Assembly: GCA_050291465.1 (NCBI GenBank) | Contig: JBNKJV010000016.1 | Coordinates: forward strand, 1-64,000 | DNA length: 64,000 nucleotides | Source of the DNA: CBFDBF01 sp050291465 | GTDB taxonomy: Bacteria; Pseudomonadota; Gammaproteobacteria; Chromatiales; Chromatiaceae | Direction: 5' to 3' | Part shown: positions 25,368-34,432 of the stretch, piece after piece | How the letters are laid out: the number at the start of each line of letters is the position of its first letter | How positions within the stretch are numbered: the stretch's first letter is position 1 | Notes under the pieces: generated by a model | Seen by the model: the letters and a program-made list of their open reading frames with translations, nothing else | The model's database searches: none | What the model was told of the DNA's origin: nothing | Translations under genes and position numbers: made by a program

Positions 25368-26128
25368 AGGCTGATGCCGAACAGGGCTGCGGCGTTGCTG
25401 CTGGTGGCCGCGGCCACCTTGGCGGGGTCCTCGCCCCGCAGGTTGCTGATCTCCTGCAGGACCAGGGGCAGAAAGGCCGGTTCGTTTCGCTGACCCCGGT
25501 GACTGACGTCCGGTTGGTCCGGTGAATCGGTCTCGATCAGGATGGCCTCCAGGGGGAGACCGCCCACCAGCTTGCGCAGACGACCGGCGCGGGGAAAGGT
25601 GACGGGTCCGCCGAAGCTCATCTTAAAACCCAGTTCCAGCAAACGCCTGGCCTGCTCCTCGCTTCCGGAGTAACTGTGCAGGACACCGGTGGAACCCGGG
25701 TAGCGGCGCAGGGTCTGTATCACTTCTTCCACGGCGCGACGGGCATGAATGATTACCGGTAGCCGGTGCTCCCGGGCCAGTTCCAACTGTGCTTCGAACA
25801 GCCGTTGTTGTTTCTCCCGGTCCGGGTCTTCAATGAAAAAATCCAGGCCGCACTCGCCCACTGCCACCGGCCTTTCCGTCCGCAACCATTCTCCAAGTGC
25901 CTGGATGTCCTCCTCCCGGTGTTGTTCGCAATACATGGGATGCAGACCGTAGGCCGGATAAAGCCCCGGGTAACGGTCGCAGGTCTCCTTTACCCGGGGC
26001 CAGTGGTTGGCTGTTACAGCCGGCACGATCTGGGCGTCGACCCCTGCGGCACGGGCACGCCACCAGGCCGCTTCCCGGTCGGGGTCGAAGCTGGAGTCGT
26101 CAAAGTGGCTGTGACTGTCGATCAACAT
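25364..26128 (-). CDS. tatD: TatD family metal-dependent hydrolase/DNase
   Basis: TatD-family enzymes are TIM-barrel metallohydrolases with 3'-5' exonuclease activity toward DNA or RNA. The 254-residue protein shows the metal ligands: IDSHSHFD at the start, VGECGLDFF, VIIHARRA, GVLHSYSGS and LIETDSPDQPD. It could be one of the paralogues TatD, YcfH or YjjV; the sequence seen does not decide among them, and the symbol denotes the family. It forms an operon with tcdA. Confidence 0.85.
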   Translation of the reverse strand: MLIDSHSHFDDSSFDPDREAAWWRARAAGVDAQIVPAVTANHWPRVKETCDRYPGLYPAYGLHPMYCEQHREEDIQALGEWLRTERPVAVGECGLDFFIEDPDREKQQRLFEAQLELAREHRLPVIIHARRAVEEVIQTLRRYPGSTGVLHSYSGSEEQARRLLELGFKMSFGGPVTFPRAGRLRKLVGGLPLEAILIETDSPDQPDVSHRGQRNEPAFLPLVLQEISNLRGEDPAKVAAATSSNAAALFGISL

Positions 26129-26369
26129 GGTATCTATATAGTGTACAGGGCTTAACCCGCATAGCGCACCAGCCGTACGATGCCTGCCACGGAAGCAGAT
26201 GAACCCATGGCGGACGGTCGTCGCGGAACAACCGGGTATTTTTCAGGGTCGTACTGAAGGAACAGGATTTGCCAACGACCACGGAACAATGGCACGATTC
26301 CCGGTTGCTATTGGAAGTTCTTCGGAACGGCCCGAAACCCTTCGCGGCCGGCTCATCACAGAGGTACTT

Positions 26370-29300
26370 ATGGATTTCGAACGCGCCCTGGGGCTCAATG
26401 TCCCGGCGGAGAATTCAGAGGAGGAGCGGAAAAGGCTTCATCTCTATATCAATCTGAAACTGGCGGCGTCGGGTCAGCCGACCTGCGGTGCCGCCAACTC
26501 GGTAGAGTTTCTGGCCACCGCCCAGGATCTGTTGAAGGCCTTTCGGGAAAAGGGCAGATTGCTCTCTTCCTATTTTTGTCCCGCCGATCAGCGAATTCAG
26601 GATTTTCTCGACCGTTATCTTCAGGACCTGGATCTGGAACGGGTACCGAAGTTGCCGAGCAGTACCTTTATACTCGACCGTCACGGTGTGGCGCGCGAAC
26701 TCTCCCTGCCCATGGGGGAGGATGAGTTCCATTCCGACATCGTTTCCAGTTATCGGGTTCGTCAGGGGATACTGAACAACCCCGCCAGCGATCGCCGTAC
26801 CACCGCCGGATCCTTTCATATCGCCGAGGGCGGACTGCCCGTCCCCGGGGACAAGAAGGCGGTCCCGAAGGCTACCTTCGCCCGCCTTCTGGAGCGGTCC
26901 CTCACGCCCCCCGAAAAACTTCTGACCATCCCCTTTACCGCCAATCAACCGGATCCGGCGCACATGTTCGTGTCGCTGCTGTTGCGTCCGGTGATTTGTC
27001 CCCAGATCCCGGGTCGAGAGGCGGAGAAGAGTATGGAAATACGTTTTTTCGCTCCCGGCAATCTGGTCAGCAATCTGGACTTCGTGGAGAGCATCTTCGG
27101 TAACGGTGGTAATCCCAACCTGGCCGAATTCGATTCGGCGCTGGATGCGGAACACTGGAGCGGTCATACCGGCTGTGTGATTCTGGCGCCGCACCTGACC
27201 GGTTTCACCAAGAGGGAACTGGGGCTTCCACACTATGACGACGCTTCCGAGCGGCAGCGCAGGGATGGTATGTGCTGGCAGTCGGAGAACGAACTGTATA
27301 ACAACGGAAAGTCTTTCAAGATTACGGCCCGGGACCGGCAGGGTGTTATCGTGACCCTTATCGCCGACAACTATTACGGATACTGCAAGAAGGAGGTCAA
27401 GACCCAGATTGGTTATGCGGCCAATCTGTATGGTCTGGCGGAAGAGGAACATGCGGGGGGCGCTCTCGCGTTCGAGCGTCGCAGCCACGGTGAAGAGTAT
27501 GGTGTGGACAGCCGCACCCGCGAGGCCGGCTATAACTTTCAGCAGATGCTGGCGCAATACGGAGAGGTGATGGAACTGCAGCCGGAAGGCCATGCGGTGG
27601 ATATCAATTATCCGGAAGTGATCTACGTCCCCCAGGATCTGCGTATGGATCTGAACGCCCAGACCATCAGCTGGCATCGGGACGGCAAACTGCAACGCAT
27701 ACGTCTGCAGCCGGGGAAGATCTACGTGCAACCCAACGGCTACAAGGTGGAGATGGTCAAACACCCCGGCGCTCCCTCCTGGCGTCTGGTGGGCACCGAC
27801 CCGGAAGGGATCTTCTGCCATAAGCCGAGCACCGTTTCCGGCGGCGGCAAATCGGAGATATCCAAGGCCCTGGATGACGCGGTCATCTATGGACCCTTGT
27901 TCGTGGATGACCTGGAGACGGATCTGGAACGGGTGCAGGAGATCTTCGATCAGGAATATTCCACCCGTTTCAAACCGGGGTTCGAGAAAGAAGACCGGGA
28001 CCCCAGCCGCAAGCCCCTGAGTCCGGAACGCAGTCTGGGTTCCGTTATCAAGCTGTTAACGCCGTCCTCCAGCTATACCGAGGAATTCAACGAGTGGTTG
28101 CAGTCGATTCCGCCACGCATCATGGCCCTGGTCTTCCTGATAAAACGTTTTTACCGCCCGGAGTGGGGCGGAGACTGGCGCCGGCTGTTGTCGGTGGACG
28201 AGGTGGACGGCGCTCCCGGCCATGAGGTCAAACTCTTTGACCGGCTGGTGGTCGCCTCCTATCTGCGTGTCGGCTTCGATCAGGACGCCAAATGGCGGAC
28301 CTTCAAGCTGCGGCAGGATTTCATCGCCGCGGAAAAGATCCAGATGGAGGACGATATCAGCGCCACGGTGGTGGTGCCCCCGGAGTGTGTTACCGGCAAG
28401 CAGCCGGCGAAGGCGGCGGACCGCAGTGTGAAACTGGTGAAGAACTGTGAATATCGCCTGTTTCAACGTCCGGACGACGCAATTCACCCCGGTTTCGATA
28501 AGCAGACCGAATACGATCTGTCACGACCGAATAATTTTCTGGCGAACTACGAACCCCTTAAGGGAGAGAAGCTGGAAGAGATCGCCGAGGACGTACTGAA
28601 TCTCTATAAGTTCACCCCCCCGATGCGCCGGCTGATCCGGAAAACCTATCGTGAGCAAAGCGGTTACGTGGTCTCCTCCGCACATCCGCGGCTGGTGGAC
28701 GGCGAGCCGTCCAGGAACCCCCGTTATCTGCAGACCCGGCCGGACCTGACCAATCCGGTACGGCGGTATGTGGCCGAGGTGAGCACCCGTTTCCACCGCA
28801 AGCAGCCTCTGCATGAGTCCGTTTGTCATCCGGTGAACGCGGTCCTGGCCGGCCGCCGCAACAATCCGCCGGAATCGGGTATCCGGCCCCTGGCGGTCTA
28901 CAACCCCATTCATTACCAGGAGCTGCCGGAACTGTTCATGGATTTCATCTGTAGTCTCACCGGCAAGTCGCCTTCAACAACCGGAGCCGGCAGCGAAGGG
29001 GCGTTGACCAAGGGGCCGTTCAATGCTTTGCGCGCCACCGCCGACCTGAATAACGCCCTGGTCTCTTTTATTCTCACCGGTTATCCCGGGTTTTCCAGTA
29101 GCGCGGGGTTCGTCGGTCCCGATGTGCGGGTGGATCACGATGTCAGTCTCCTGATCCCGGAGATCTGGACGCGCCTGTCTCCCAAGGAACGGAATGCGGA
29201 CAACATGATTAAAAAGGGTTTTTTGAAAAAGCTGGAGGATTTTGAGTACCAGGGCAGGCCGGTTCTGGCGAGCCGTCTCGGCTACCGCATCACCGACCGT

Positions 29301-29861
29301 TTTGTACGGGGACTGCTGGGCAAGATCTTCGACAATCCGAACGCGGTATTCACCGATGAGATCCTGCGACCGGAGACTCAGGATCTTGCGGTGTTCGTGG
29401 ACGGTATCGACAATATCGTCGAGGCCCAGCAACGGGTAGCCCGGCAGTATCTGGAGGACGGCAGCGTCGAAGACGCCTGTCCGCCGCTCCGGGCGTTGCT
29501 CCACATCATGGCGAACGGCGAATACGGGGGTAAGGATGTCCACCATCCCGAGATTCGGGCCATGTTCAGCCGCGACTATCTCCTTGCCTCGGACTGGTAC
29601 CGGGAACGGCTGGAGGTGAAGCAGCAACGGGAGATCGCCCTGTGGGAACGTCATGTGCAAAATCTCGAACGGTTTCTTAAGCTTGAAAGCCACGTAGATG
29701 TGGCGCAGAGGCTCGATATCGGAGGGCGGCTGCACAGGGCCCGGGAGAAGCTGGAGCAGGTGCGTGCGCCGGATTATCTGAAACAGCTGATCGGGACCAT
29801 CGGCGCCGATCCCCTGGGACCGGCGGGGAGCGATTTGCAGGCGCAGGAAAAAGCGGCTTAG
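26370..29861 (+). CDS. Very large PEPCK-like protein, probable PPi-type phosphoenolpyruvate carboxykinase
   Basis: This is a 1163-residue cytosolic protein. A phosphate-binding loop SGGGKSEISKAL (Lys494, Ser495) is followed by GPLFVDDLETD with Asp513-Asp514. This spacing and wording resemble the kinase-1 (SGTGKTTLS) and kinase-2 motifs of ATP-dependent PEPCK. Strongly conserved-looking blocks flank them: RDGMCWQSENELYNNGKSF, IADNYYGYCKKEVKTQIGYA (near 330-345), PFNALRATADLNNALVSF (near 880) and AVFVDGIDNI (near 1005). Size and motifs fit the PPi-type PEPCK family known from Entamoeba and Propionibacterium, which interconverts oxaloacetate and PEP using pyrophosphate; I infer this from memory without alignment. 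I chose the ATG at 26370 (AGAGG five bases upstream); the frame is open to 26199. No operon partner is visible. Confidence 0.6.
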   Translation: MDFERALGLNVPAENSEEERKRLHLYINLKLAASGQPTCGAANSVEFLATAQDLLKAFREKGRLLSSYFCPADQRIQDFLDRYLQDLDLERVPKLPSSTFILDRHGVARELSLPMGEDEFHSDIVSSYRVRQGILNNPASDRRTTAGSFHIAEGGLPVPGDKKAVPKATFARLLERSLTPPEKLLTIPFTANQPDPAHMFVSLLLRPVICPQIPGREAEKSMEIRFFAPGNLVSNLDFVESIFGNGGNPNLAEFDSALDAEHWSGHTGCVILAPHLTGFTKRELGLPHYDDASERQRRDGMCWQSENELYNNGKSFKITARDRQGVIVTLIADNYYGYCKKEVKTQIGYAANLYGLAEEEHAGGALAFERRSHGEEYGVDSRTREAGYNFQQMLAQYGEVMELQPEGHAVDINYPEVIYVPQDLRMDLNAQTISWHRDGKLQRIRLQPGKIYVQPNGYKVEMVKHPGAPSWRLVGTDPEGIFCHKPSTVSGGGKSEISKALDDAVIYGPLFVDDLETDLERVQEIFDQEYSTRFKPGFEKEDRDPSRKPLSPERSLGSVIKLLTPSSSYTEEFNEWLQSIPPRIMALVFLIKRFYRPEWGGDWRRLLSVDEVDGAPGHEVKLFDRLVVASYLRVGFDQDAKWRTFKLRQDFIAAEKIQMEDDISATVVVPPECVTGKQPAKAADRSVKLVKNCEYRLFQRPDDAIHPGFDKQTEYDLSRPNNFLANYEPLKGEKLEEIAEDVLNLYKFTPPMRRLIRKTYREQSGYVVSSAHPRLVDGEPSRNPRYLQTRPDLTNPVRRYVAEVSTRFHRKQPLHESVCHPVNAVLAGRRNNPPESGIRPLAVYNPIHYQELPELFMDFICSLTGKSPSTTGAGSEGALTKGPFNALRATADLNNALVSFILTGYPGFSSSAGFVGPDVRVDHDVSLLIPEIWTRLSPKERNADNMIKKGFLKKLEDFEYQGRPVLASRLGYRITDRFVRGLLGKIFDNPNAVFTDEILRPETQDLAVFVDGIDNIVEAQQRVARQYLEDGSVEDACPPLRALLHIMANGEYGGKDVHHPEIRAMFSRDYLLASDWYRERLEVKQQREIALWERHVQNLERFLKLESHVDVAQRLDIGGRLHRAREKLEQVRAPDYLKQLIGTIGADPLGPAGSDLQAQEKAA

Positions 29862-29892
29862 ATTTCTTGGCCGCAAATTAGCCTGTTTATCA

Positions 29893-30070
29893 GTCCGCTA
29901 ATAAACGCAAATTAACGCAAATGTATTCATGGTTCTCAAACAAAAAAGACAGTAGTGTTTAACTGGAGATTCCGGCAAAGGCCCTTCTTTTTTTGTTGTC
30001 CCCGGAAATGAAATCGAGCCTTGAGATTGCTATCGCCGTTATTTGCGTTTATTCGCGTTCATTTGCGGAC
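29893..30070. repeat. 30-bp inverted repeats flanking 118 bp
   Basis: The left arm 29893-29922 (starting GTCCGCTAATAAACGC) and right arm 30041-30070 (ending CATTTGCGGAC) are complementary at 26 of 30 positions. Both carry AACGCAAAT-type repeats. The 118-bp centre is AT-rich without an ORF. It looks like a miniature palindromic element inserted between the PEPCK-like gene and the Mut7-C gene. Confidence 0.7.
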
Positions 30071-30107
30071 TAATATCGTTTCGGAATCGACCATAGAGTT
30101 TTAGCCT

Positions 30108-30872
30108 TTGGCCAAAGCCACCTTTCGTTTCTACGAAGAGCTGAACGATTTTCTCCCGGCGGATCAACGCAAGCGGGATGTGTCGGTGACGTTTGAGCCC
30201 CCGGCGCCGGTACGCCATCTGATCGAGACTTTCGGTGTACCCCACACCGAGGTGGAGATTGTTCTCTTGAACGGCGTTTCCGTGGATCTCGACCAGCGGG
30301 TGGGGGACGGAGACCGGGTGAGCGTCTACCCCATGTTCGAATCACTCGACATCACACCTCTGCTGCGGCTGCGGGAGAGGCCGTTACGTGATCCCCGCTT
30401 CATCGTCGATGCCCATCTGGGACGTCTGGCGCGCTATCTGCGGATGTTGGGCTTCGACACCCTGTTTCATAATGATCTTGGCGACCGGGAGCTGGCCCGG
30501 ATATCGGCGGATGAGCATCGTATCCTGCTGACCGGCGATCGTGCGCTTCTGATGCACCGGGCAGTAACCCACGGCTGTTATCTGCGCAGCCACCTGCCTC
30601 GCCAACAGTTGGAGTATGTGATCGAACGGCTGCATCTTTGTTCCCTGCTGAGGCCTTTCACTCGTTGCATGGAGTGCAACGGCCTGCTGCAATCGGTTGC
30701 CAAGGCTGAGGTGCTGGAGCAGCTGCCCCGGAACATCAGATTAATCCAGGATGATTTCCGCCGCTGCCATGAGTGCGGCAAAGTCTACTGGAAGGGGAGT
30801 CACTTCCGGCATATGGGCGTCCTGATTGAGGAGCTTTGTCCCGGCTTCAGGGCCGGGCTTCCGTCGGAATGA
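30108..30872 (+). CDS. Mut7-C RNase domain protein with N-terminal ubiquitin-like domain
   Basis: This 254-residue protein has an N-terminal beta-grasp domain (about residues 1-85: TFRFYEELNDFLPADQR, ending GDRVSVYPMFESLD) of the Mut7-C ubiquitin type. A Mut7-C PIN-like RNase domain follows (FIVDAHLGRLARYLRMLGFD, then ARISADEHRILLTGDRALL), ending with a zinc ribbon of CMEC and CHECGKVYW pairs. The Asp-rich motifs suggest a nuclease, but its RNA substrate in bacteria is unknown. The start appears to be TTG at 30108 (AKATFRFYEE), with only a weak ribosome-binding site. It converges on the PAP2 gene. Confidence 0.82.
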   Translation: MAKATFRFYEELNDFLPADQRKRDVSVTFEPPAPVRHLIETFGVPHTEVEIVLLNGVSVDLDQRVGDGDRVSVYPMFESLDITPLLRLRERPLRDPRFIVDAHLGRLARYLRMLGFDTLFHNDLGDRELARISADEHRILLTGDRALLMHRAVTHGCYLRSHLPRQQLEYVIERLHLCSLLRPFTRCMECNGLLQSVAKAEVLEQLPRNIRLIQDDFRRCHECGKVYWKGSHFRHMGVLIEELCPGFRAGLPSE

Positions 30873-30904
30873 AAACCGTAGGAGTGTCGTGCTGGCGCGA
30901 AAGA

Positions 30905-31648
30905 TTATGTCTGGCGACGTTCGCGGATCCGCTTCAGCCACCCTTCGAGTCGCTCTACCACCAGATCGTGCAACGGTGTCGCGAGTATCCAGCTGAGCCA
31001 GAGACAGCCCCAGCCCACGGCACCCACCAGTTCGTCGGAGAGCCAGTGGGCCCCGCTCACCAGTCGCGGGAGGGTGAATACGACCATAATTATTAGTGCG
31101 AGAACCCCGTAAATCCGCGGCAGGTTGACGAGGATGAAGCCGGTGCAGAGCAGCAGCACCAGGCCGTGGTCCCCGGGGAAGCTGTCCTCCGATATGTCTT
31201 TGGTATCGATGTGCGGAACCAGTTCCGAGAGACGCAGGGCCTCGCTGTATATATAGGTCCCGCTGGGACGTTCCACGGGGAGCCATTTACCGCTTTTCAC
31301 CACCACGACGACGGTGATGGTCATCAGTATGCCGACGGCGATATAGCGATACAGATGCTGCCGGTCCTTGAGCAGGGCGCGGTGACCGAAAAGGGCGAGC
31401 ATGGAAAATGCGGCCACCAGGTCGAAGGCACGGTTGTTGGTGATCGCCCAGAACTGGCGCCAGAGATCCCCTTCCGCCAGGGAGTGGTTAAAGGTCCAGA
31501 ACACCGTATCGTCCAGGGCCAGCCAGAGGGAGCGGGTGGGGTCCAGCAACCAGCTCAGGAACAGCACGACGGCGATGAGATTACCGAACAGCAGGGGGAG
31601 GGGGTGCCAACGGGTTTTCGGAATTACCGGAGTCGTCATTTCCATCAA
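30905..31648 (-). CDS. PAP2 superfamily phosphatase, LpxT-like
   Basis: This 247-residue inner-membrane protein has about six helices and the three PAP2 motifs: KWLPVERPS, SFPGDHG and SGAHWLSDELVG. PAP2 enzymes act on lipid pyrophosphates at the periplasmic face. Length and the FPGDHG/SGAHW wording resemble LpxT-type lipid A phosphotransferases and lipid A phosphatases, so a role in lipid A or undecaprenyl phosphate turnover is likely but not fixed. Its start overlaps the mtaB stop by 4 bases. Confidence 0.8.
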   Translation of the reverse strand: MMEMTTPVIPKTRWHPLPLLFGNLIAVVLFLSWLLDPTRSLWLALDDTVFWTFNHSLAEGDLWRQFWAITNNRAFDLVAAFSMLALFGHRALLKDRQHLYRYIAVGILMTITVVVVVKSGKWLPVERPSGTYIYSEALRLSELVPHIDTKDISEDSFPGDHGLVLLLCTGFILVNLPRIYGVLALIIMVVFTLPRLVSGAHWLSDELVGAVGWGCLWLSWILATPLHDLVVERLEGWLKRIRERRQT

Positions 31649-32943
31649 CGCTCCTCAACCACCCCTTGCAGGGTGTCGCCTTCCGGTGCGAGTCCCAGGG
31701 TGCGCACCGACACGATGCGATTGGTCCCTGCGCCGCCGTGCGGGTTGTTCACGGCCACGCGCAGGTAATTCGGGGTATACCCGAAACAGCTTTCCCTTGA
31801 ATCGGTCCCCGATTCCATGTCGCCCTCCAGGAGTACCGGGAAGGTCCGGTGGAGATGGCGCTCCAGGGTGGCCTTTTTCATGCGCTCGCCGAGGTGATGC
31901 AGTACCCGGCTCCTCTCCTTTATTACCGCCGGATCCACGGCGCCGGACATGGTCGCCGCGAGGGTGCCCTTTCTGGGAGAGAAGGGGAAGATATGGAGAT
32001 GACCGAAGCCGATTCGCTCCACCACCTCCAGGGTCTCCCGCCACTCCCGGGTGCTTTCCCCGGGGAAACCGACAATGATATCGGTGGTGACGTTGAAATC
32101 CTCGATCTCCCGGCGTGCGCTCTCAACCAGTTGCGCAAACTCCCCGCTCTTGCAGCGGCGCGCCATGCGCCGCAGGACGGAGTCGGATCCGCTCTGCAGC
32201 GGCAGGTGCAGGTGGGGCATAAAACGGGTATCGGCAAACAGGGACCAGAACTGTTCCGGAAGATCCCAGGGCTCCACCGCCCCCAGGCGTAACCGCGGGA
32301 TATCGGTTTCGGCGAGGACGCGGCTGACCAGCTGCGAGAGATCGCTGTTCCGGTCGTTGCCGTAGCCCCCGATATGTACCCCGGTCAACACCACCTCCTG
32401 CACGCCCTGAGCATGCAGCTTGTTGATTTCATTTACTATTTCATGGATCGGGCGGCTGCGCTCCTCACCCCGGGCGACGGTGACGATGCAGAAGGTGCAG
32501 CGGTAGCGGCAGCCGTCCTGGACTTTGATGAAGGCCCGTTGCCGGCCCCGGGCGAGGAGGGGATTGGCGCCGGGCTCGGTGGCCAGCTGCGGCATGGCGT
32601 GAAGATCAAGCCGTTCATGGGCGATGGCGACGAGCTGTTCTTTTTCCCCGTTACCCACCACCAGGTCCACCCCGGGGACCGCCGTTGTTTGGGAGGGTTC
32701 CAGGGAGGCGTAACAGCCGCTGACCACCAGCTTGGCGCGGGGGTTGCGGCGGTGCGCCCGGTGCATGAGCTTGCGGGATTTGCGCACCGCCTCGCCGGTC
32801 ACTGCGCAGGTATTGACCACCACCAGGTCCGCTTCACCGGGATCGTCCGTGATCTGGTGACCCCGGGCCAGAAAATCACGGGACCAGAGCTCCAGTTCCG
32901 CTTCGTTCAGGCGGCAGCCGATGGTGTTGAGGTGTACGCGCAT
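31645..32943 (-). CDS. mtaB: tRNA t6A37 methylthiotransferase MtaB
   Basis: MtaB converts t6A at position 37 to ms2t6A using two 4Fe-4S clusters. In the 432-residue protein the N-terminal UPF0004 domain supplies Cys10 (IGCRLNEAE), Cys46 (NTCAVTG) and Cys77 (SGCYAS) for the auxiliary cluster. The radical SAM cluster is Cys145, Cys149 and Cys152 (DGCRYRCTFC). A short TRAM-like C-terminus follows. The first motif GCRLNEAE, instead of MiaB's GCQMN, marks the MtaB branch. MtaB is less common in gammaproteobacteria than MiaB. It is first in a two-gene operon with the PAP2 gene. Confidence 0.87.
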   Translation of the reverse strand: MRVHLNTIGCRLNEAELELWSRDFLARGHQITDDPGEADLVVVNTCAVTGEAVRKSRKLMHRAHRRNPRAKLVVSGCYASLEPSQTTAVPGVDLVVGNGEKEQLVAIAHERLDLHAMPQLATEPGANPLLARGRQRAFIKVQDGCRYRCTFCIVTVARGEERSRPIHEIVNEINKLHAQGVQEVVLTGVHIGGYGNDRNSDLSQLVSRVLAETDIPRLRLGAVEPWDLPEQFWSLFADTRFMPHLHLPLQSGSDSVLRRMARRCKSGEFAQLVESARREIEDFNVTTDIIVGFPGESTREWRETLEVVERIGFGHLHIFPFSPRKGTLAATMSGAVDPAVIKERSRVLHHLGERMKKATLERHLHRTFPVLLEGDMESGTDSRESCFGYTPNYLRVAVNNPHGGAGTNRIVSVRTLGLAPEGDTLQGVVEER

Positions 32944-32982
32944 GGGGGAGAGGTTCGAAAAAAAGCAAATTATAGCAGGTAG

Positions 32983-33181
32983 TTGTCAGTAATCAGTAAT
33001 CAGTAATCAGTAATCAGTTATCAGTAATCAGTTAACAGTTAATAAGTTGTCGCTATCCGTATTCAGTCGACGGTTGATGTCAAGGGTGGTGCTTATCTGA
33101 GCCCGTTATACACTTTGTTGACAACTGACAACTGACAACTGACAACTGACAACTGACAACTGACAACTGACAACTGACAAC
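32983..33181. repeat. Paired inverted arrays of 7-bp tandem repeats upstream of rmuC
   Basis: Left array: about seven copies of TCAGTAA and variants from about 32986 to 33040. Right array: nine perfect copies of TGACAAC from 33119 to 33181. The right unit read on the other strand is TCAGTTG in cyclic order, so the arrays face each other and could form a long imperfect hairpin around a 78-bp centre. The right array ends 24 bp before the rmuC start. No spacers separate the units, so it is not CRISPR. Confidence 0.88.
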
Positions 33182-33205
33182 TTCAGATTCCCGTATACTC
33201 CCCCC

Positions 33206-34432
33206 ATGTCGGATCTCTCCAATCCCAACGATCTCTATCTGCTCGCCGGCATGGCGCTGTTGCTGGTGGCGATTGTACTGCTCTGGCTGAGCGCATCCCG
33301 GCTGGCACGGGAGCTGCGCCGCGGCCGGTATGCGGAAGAGGAGGGACGCAACAGGATCGAGGCTTTGTTGCGTGATCAGGAACGCGCCCTGATGCGGGAG
33401 ATGGCGGAGGGACGCGTGGCTCAGCAGGAGTCCCTTGGACGGGGATTTCGGGCGGTAAACCGACTGCTTGCCGAGGCCCTTTCCCGCAATTCCGAGGAGC
33501 TGGGCAAGCGCCTGGATGGGCTCACCGGTTCCACCGATCAGCGCCTGAGGGAGATCAGCGGGCAAGTGGAAAAACGCTTGAGCGAGGGTTTTGAAAAGAC
33601 TACCGAGACCTTCAGCCGGGTACTGGAACACCTGGGTCGGATCGACGAGGCACAGAAACGGATCACCGAGCTCTCCAGCAATGTGATGAGTCTACAGGAG
33701 GTGTTGGCCGACAAGCGGTCACGCGGCGCCTTCGGTGAGGTTCAGTTAACCGCTCTGGTGCGCAACCTTATACCGGAACGCCACTTTTCGCTTCAGCATA
33801 CCCTCTCCAACGGTACCCGGGTGGATTGCATGCTGTTTCTCCCGGATCCCACCGGCAATATTGGTATTGACGCCAAGTTTCCCCTGGAGAGCTTTCAGCG
33901 CATGAGCGATCCGGAGCTGCCGGAAGCGGATCGCGGCAAGGCCGCCGCCCAGTTCAGGCAGGATATCCGTAAACACATCAACGACATCGCCGGGAAGTAC
34001 ATCATTGCCGGGGAGACCTCCGACGGTGCAGTCATGTTTATCCCCTCGGAGCCGGTGTTCGCGGAGATCCACAGCCACTATCCGGACCTGGTGGAGCAGG
34101 CCTACCGGCAACGGGTATGGCTGGTCTCGCCCACCACCCTGATGGCCATCCTCACCACCGCGCGGGCGGTGCTCAAGGACGCGGCAACCCGGGAGCAGGT
34201 TCACATCATCCAGCAGCACCTCAATCTGCTGTCCAAGGACTTCGGGCGTTTCCGCGACCGTATGGAGAGGCTTTCCAAACATATTCATCAAGCGCAGAAG
34301 GATGTGGATGAGGTCAACGTCTCGGCCCGCAAGATCAGTGACCGTTTCGGGCAGATTGAACAGGTGGAGCTGGAGGAACCGCCACGGCGGGAGCAGTCGC
34401 TCACGGAGGAGGGTGGACCGCTTGCGAAATAA
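33206..34432 (+). CDS. rmuC: DNA recombination protein RmuC
   Basis: RmuC is a nuclease-fold protein that limits recombination at inverted repeats. The 408-residue protein has an N-terminal membrane helix (about residues 10-28), a coiled-coil region (about 35-150), and the conserved domain LADKRSRGAFGEVQL, IGIDAKFPLESFQRM, DGAVMFIPSEPVFAEI and VWLVSPTTLMAIL. No Shine-Dalgarno sequence precedes the ATG; instead TATACT sits at 33194-33199 followed by a run of C residues, hinting at a leaderless message. Confidence 0.93.
   Translation: MSDLSNPNDLYLLAGMALLLVAIVLLWLSASRLARELRRGRYAEEEGRNRIEALLRDQERALMREMAEGRVAQQESLGRGFRAVNRLLAEALSRNSEELGKRLDGLTGSTDQRLREISGQVEKRLSEGFEKTTETFSRVLEHLGRIDEAQKRITELSSNVMSLQEVLADKRSRGAFGEVQLTALVRNLIPERHFSLQHTLSNGTRVDCMLFLPDPTGNIGIDAKFPLESFQRMSDPELPEADRGKAAAQFRQDIRKHINDIAGKYIIAGETSDGAVMFIPSEPVFAEIHSHYPDLVEQAYRQRVWLVSPTTLMAILTTARAVLKDAATREQVHIIQQHLNLLSKDFGRFRDRMERLSKHIHQAQKDVDEVNVSARKISDRFGQIEQVELEEPPRREQSLTEEGGPLAK

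Noticed and set aside
26415..27821. 468-codon open frame on the minus strand inside the PEPCK-like gene
   Set aside because: It lies antisense to a protein with clear motifs, and its translation is rich in His, Gln and Arg with no domain; typical shadow of GC-rich coding DNA.
32983..33181. Dense direct repeats resembling a CRISPR array
   Set aside because: The unit is only 7 bp, there are no spacers, the two arrays face opposite ways, and no cas gene is present.
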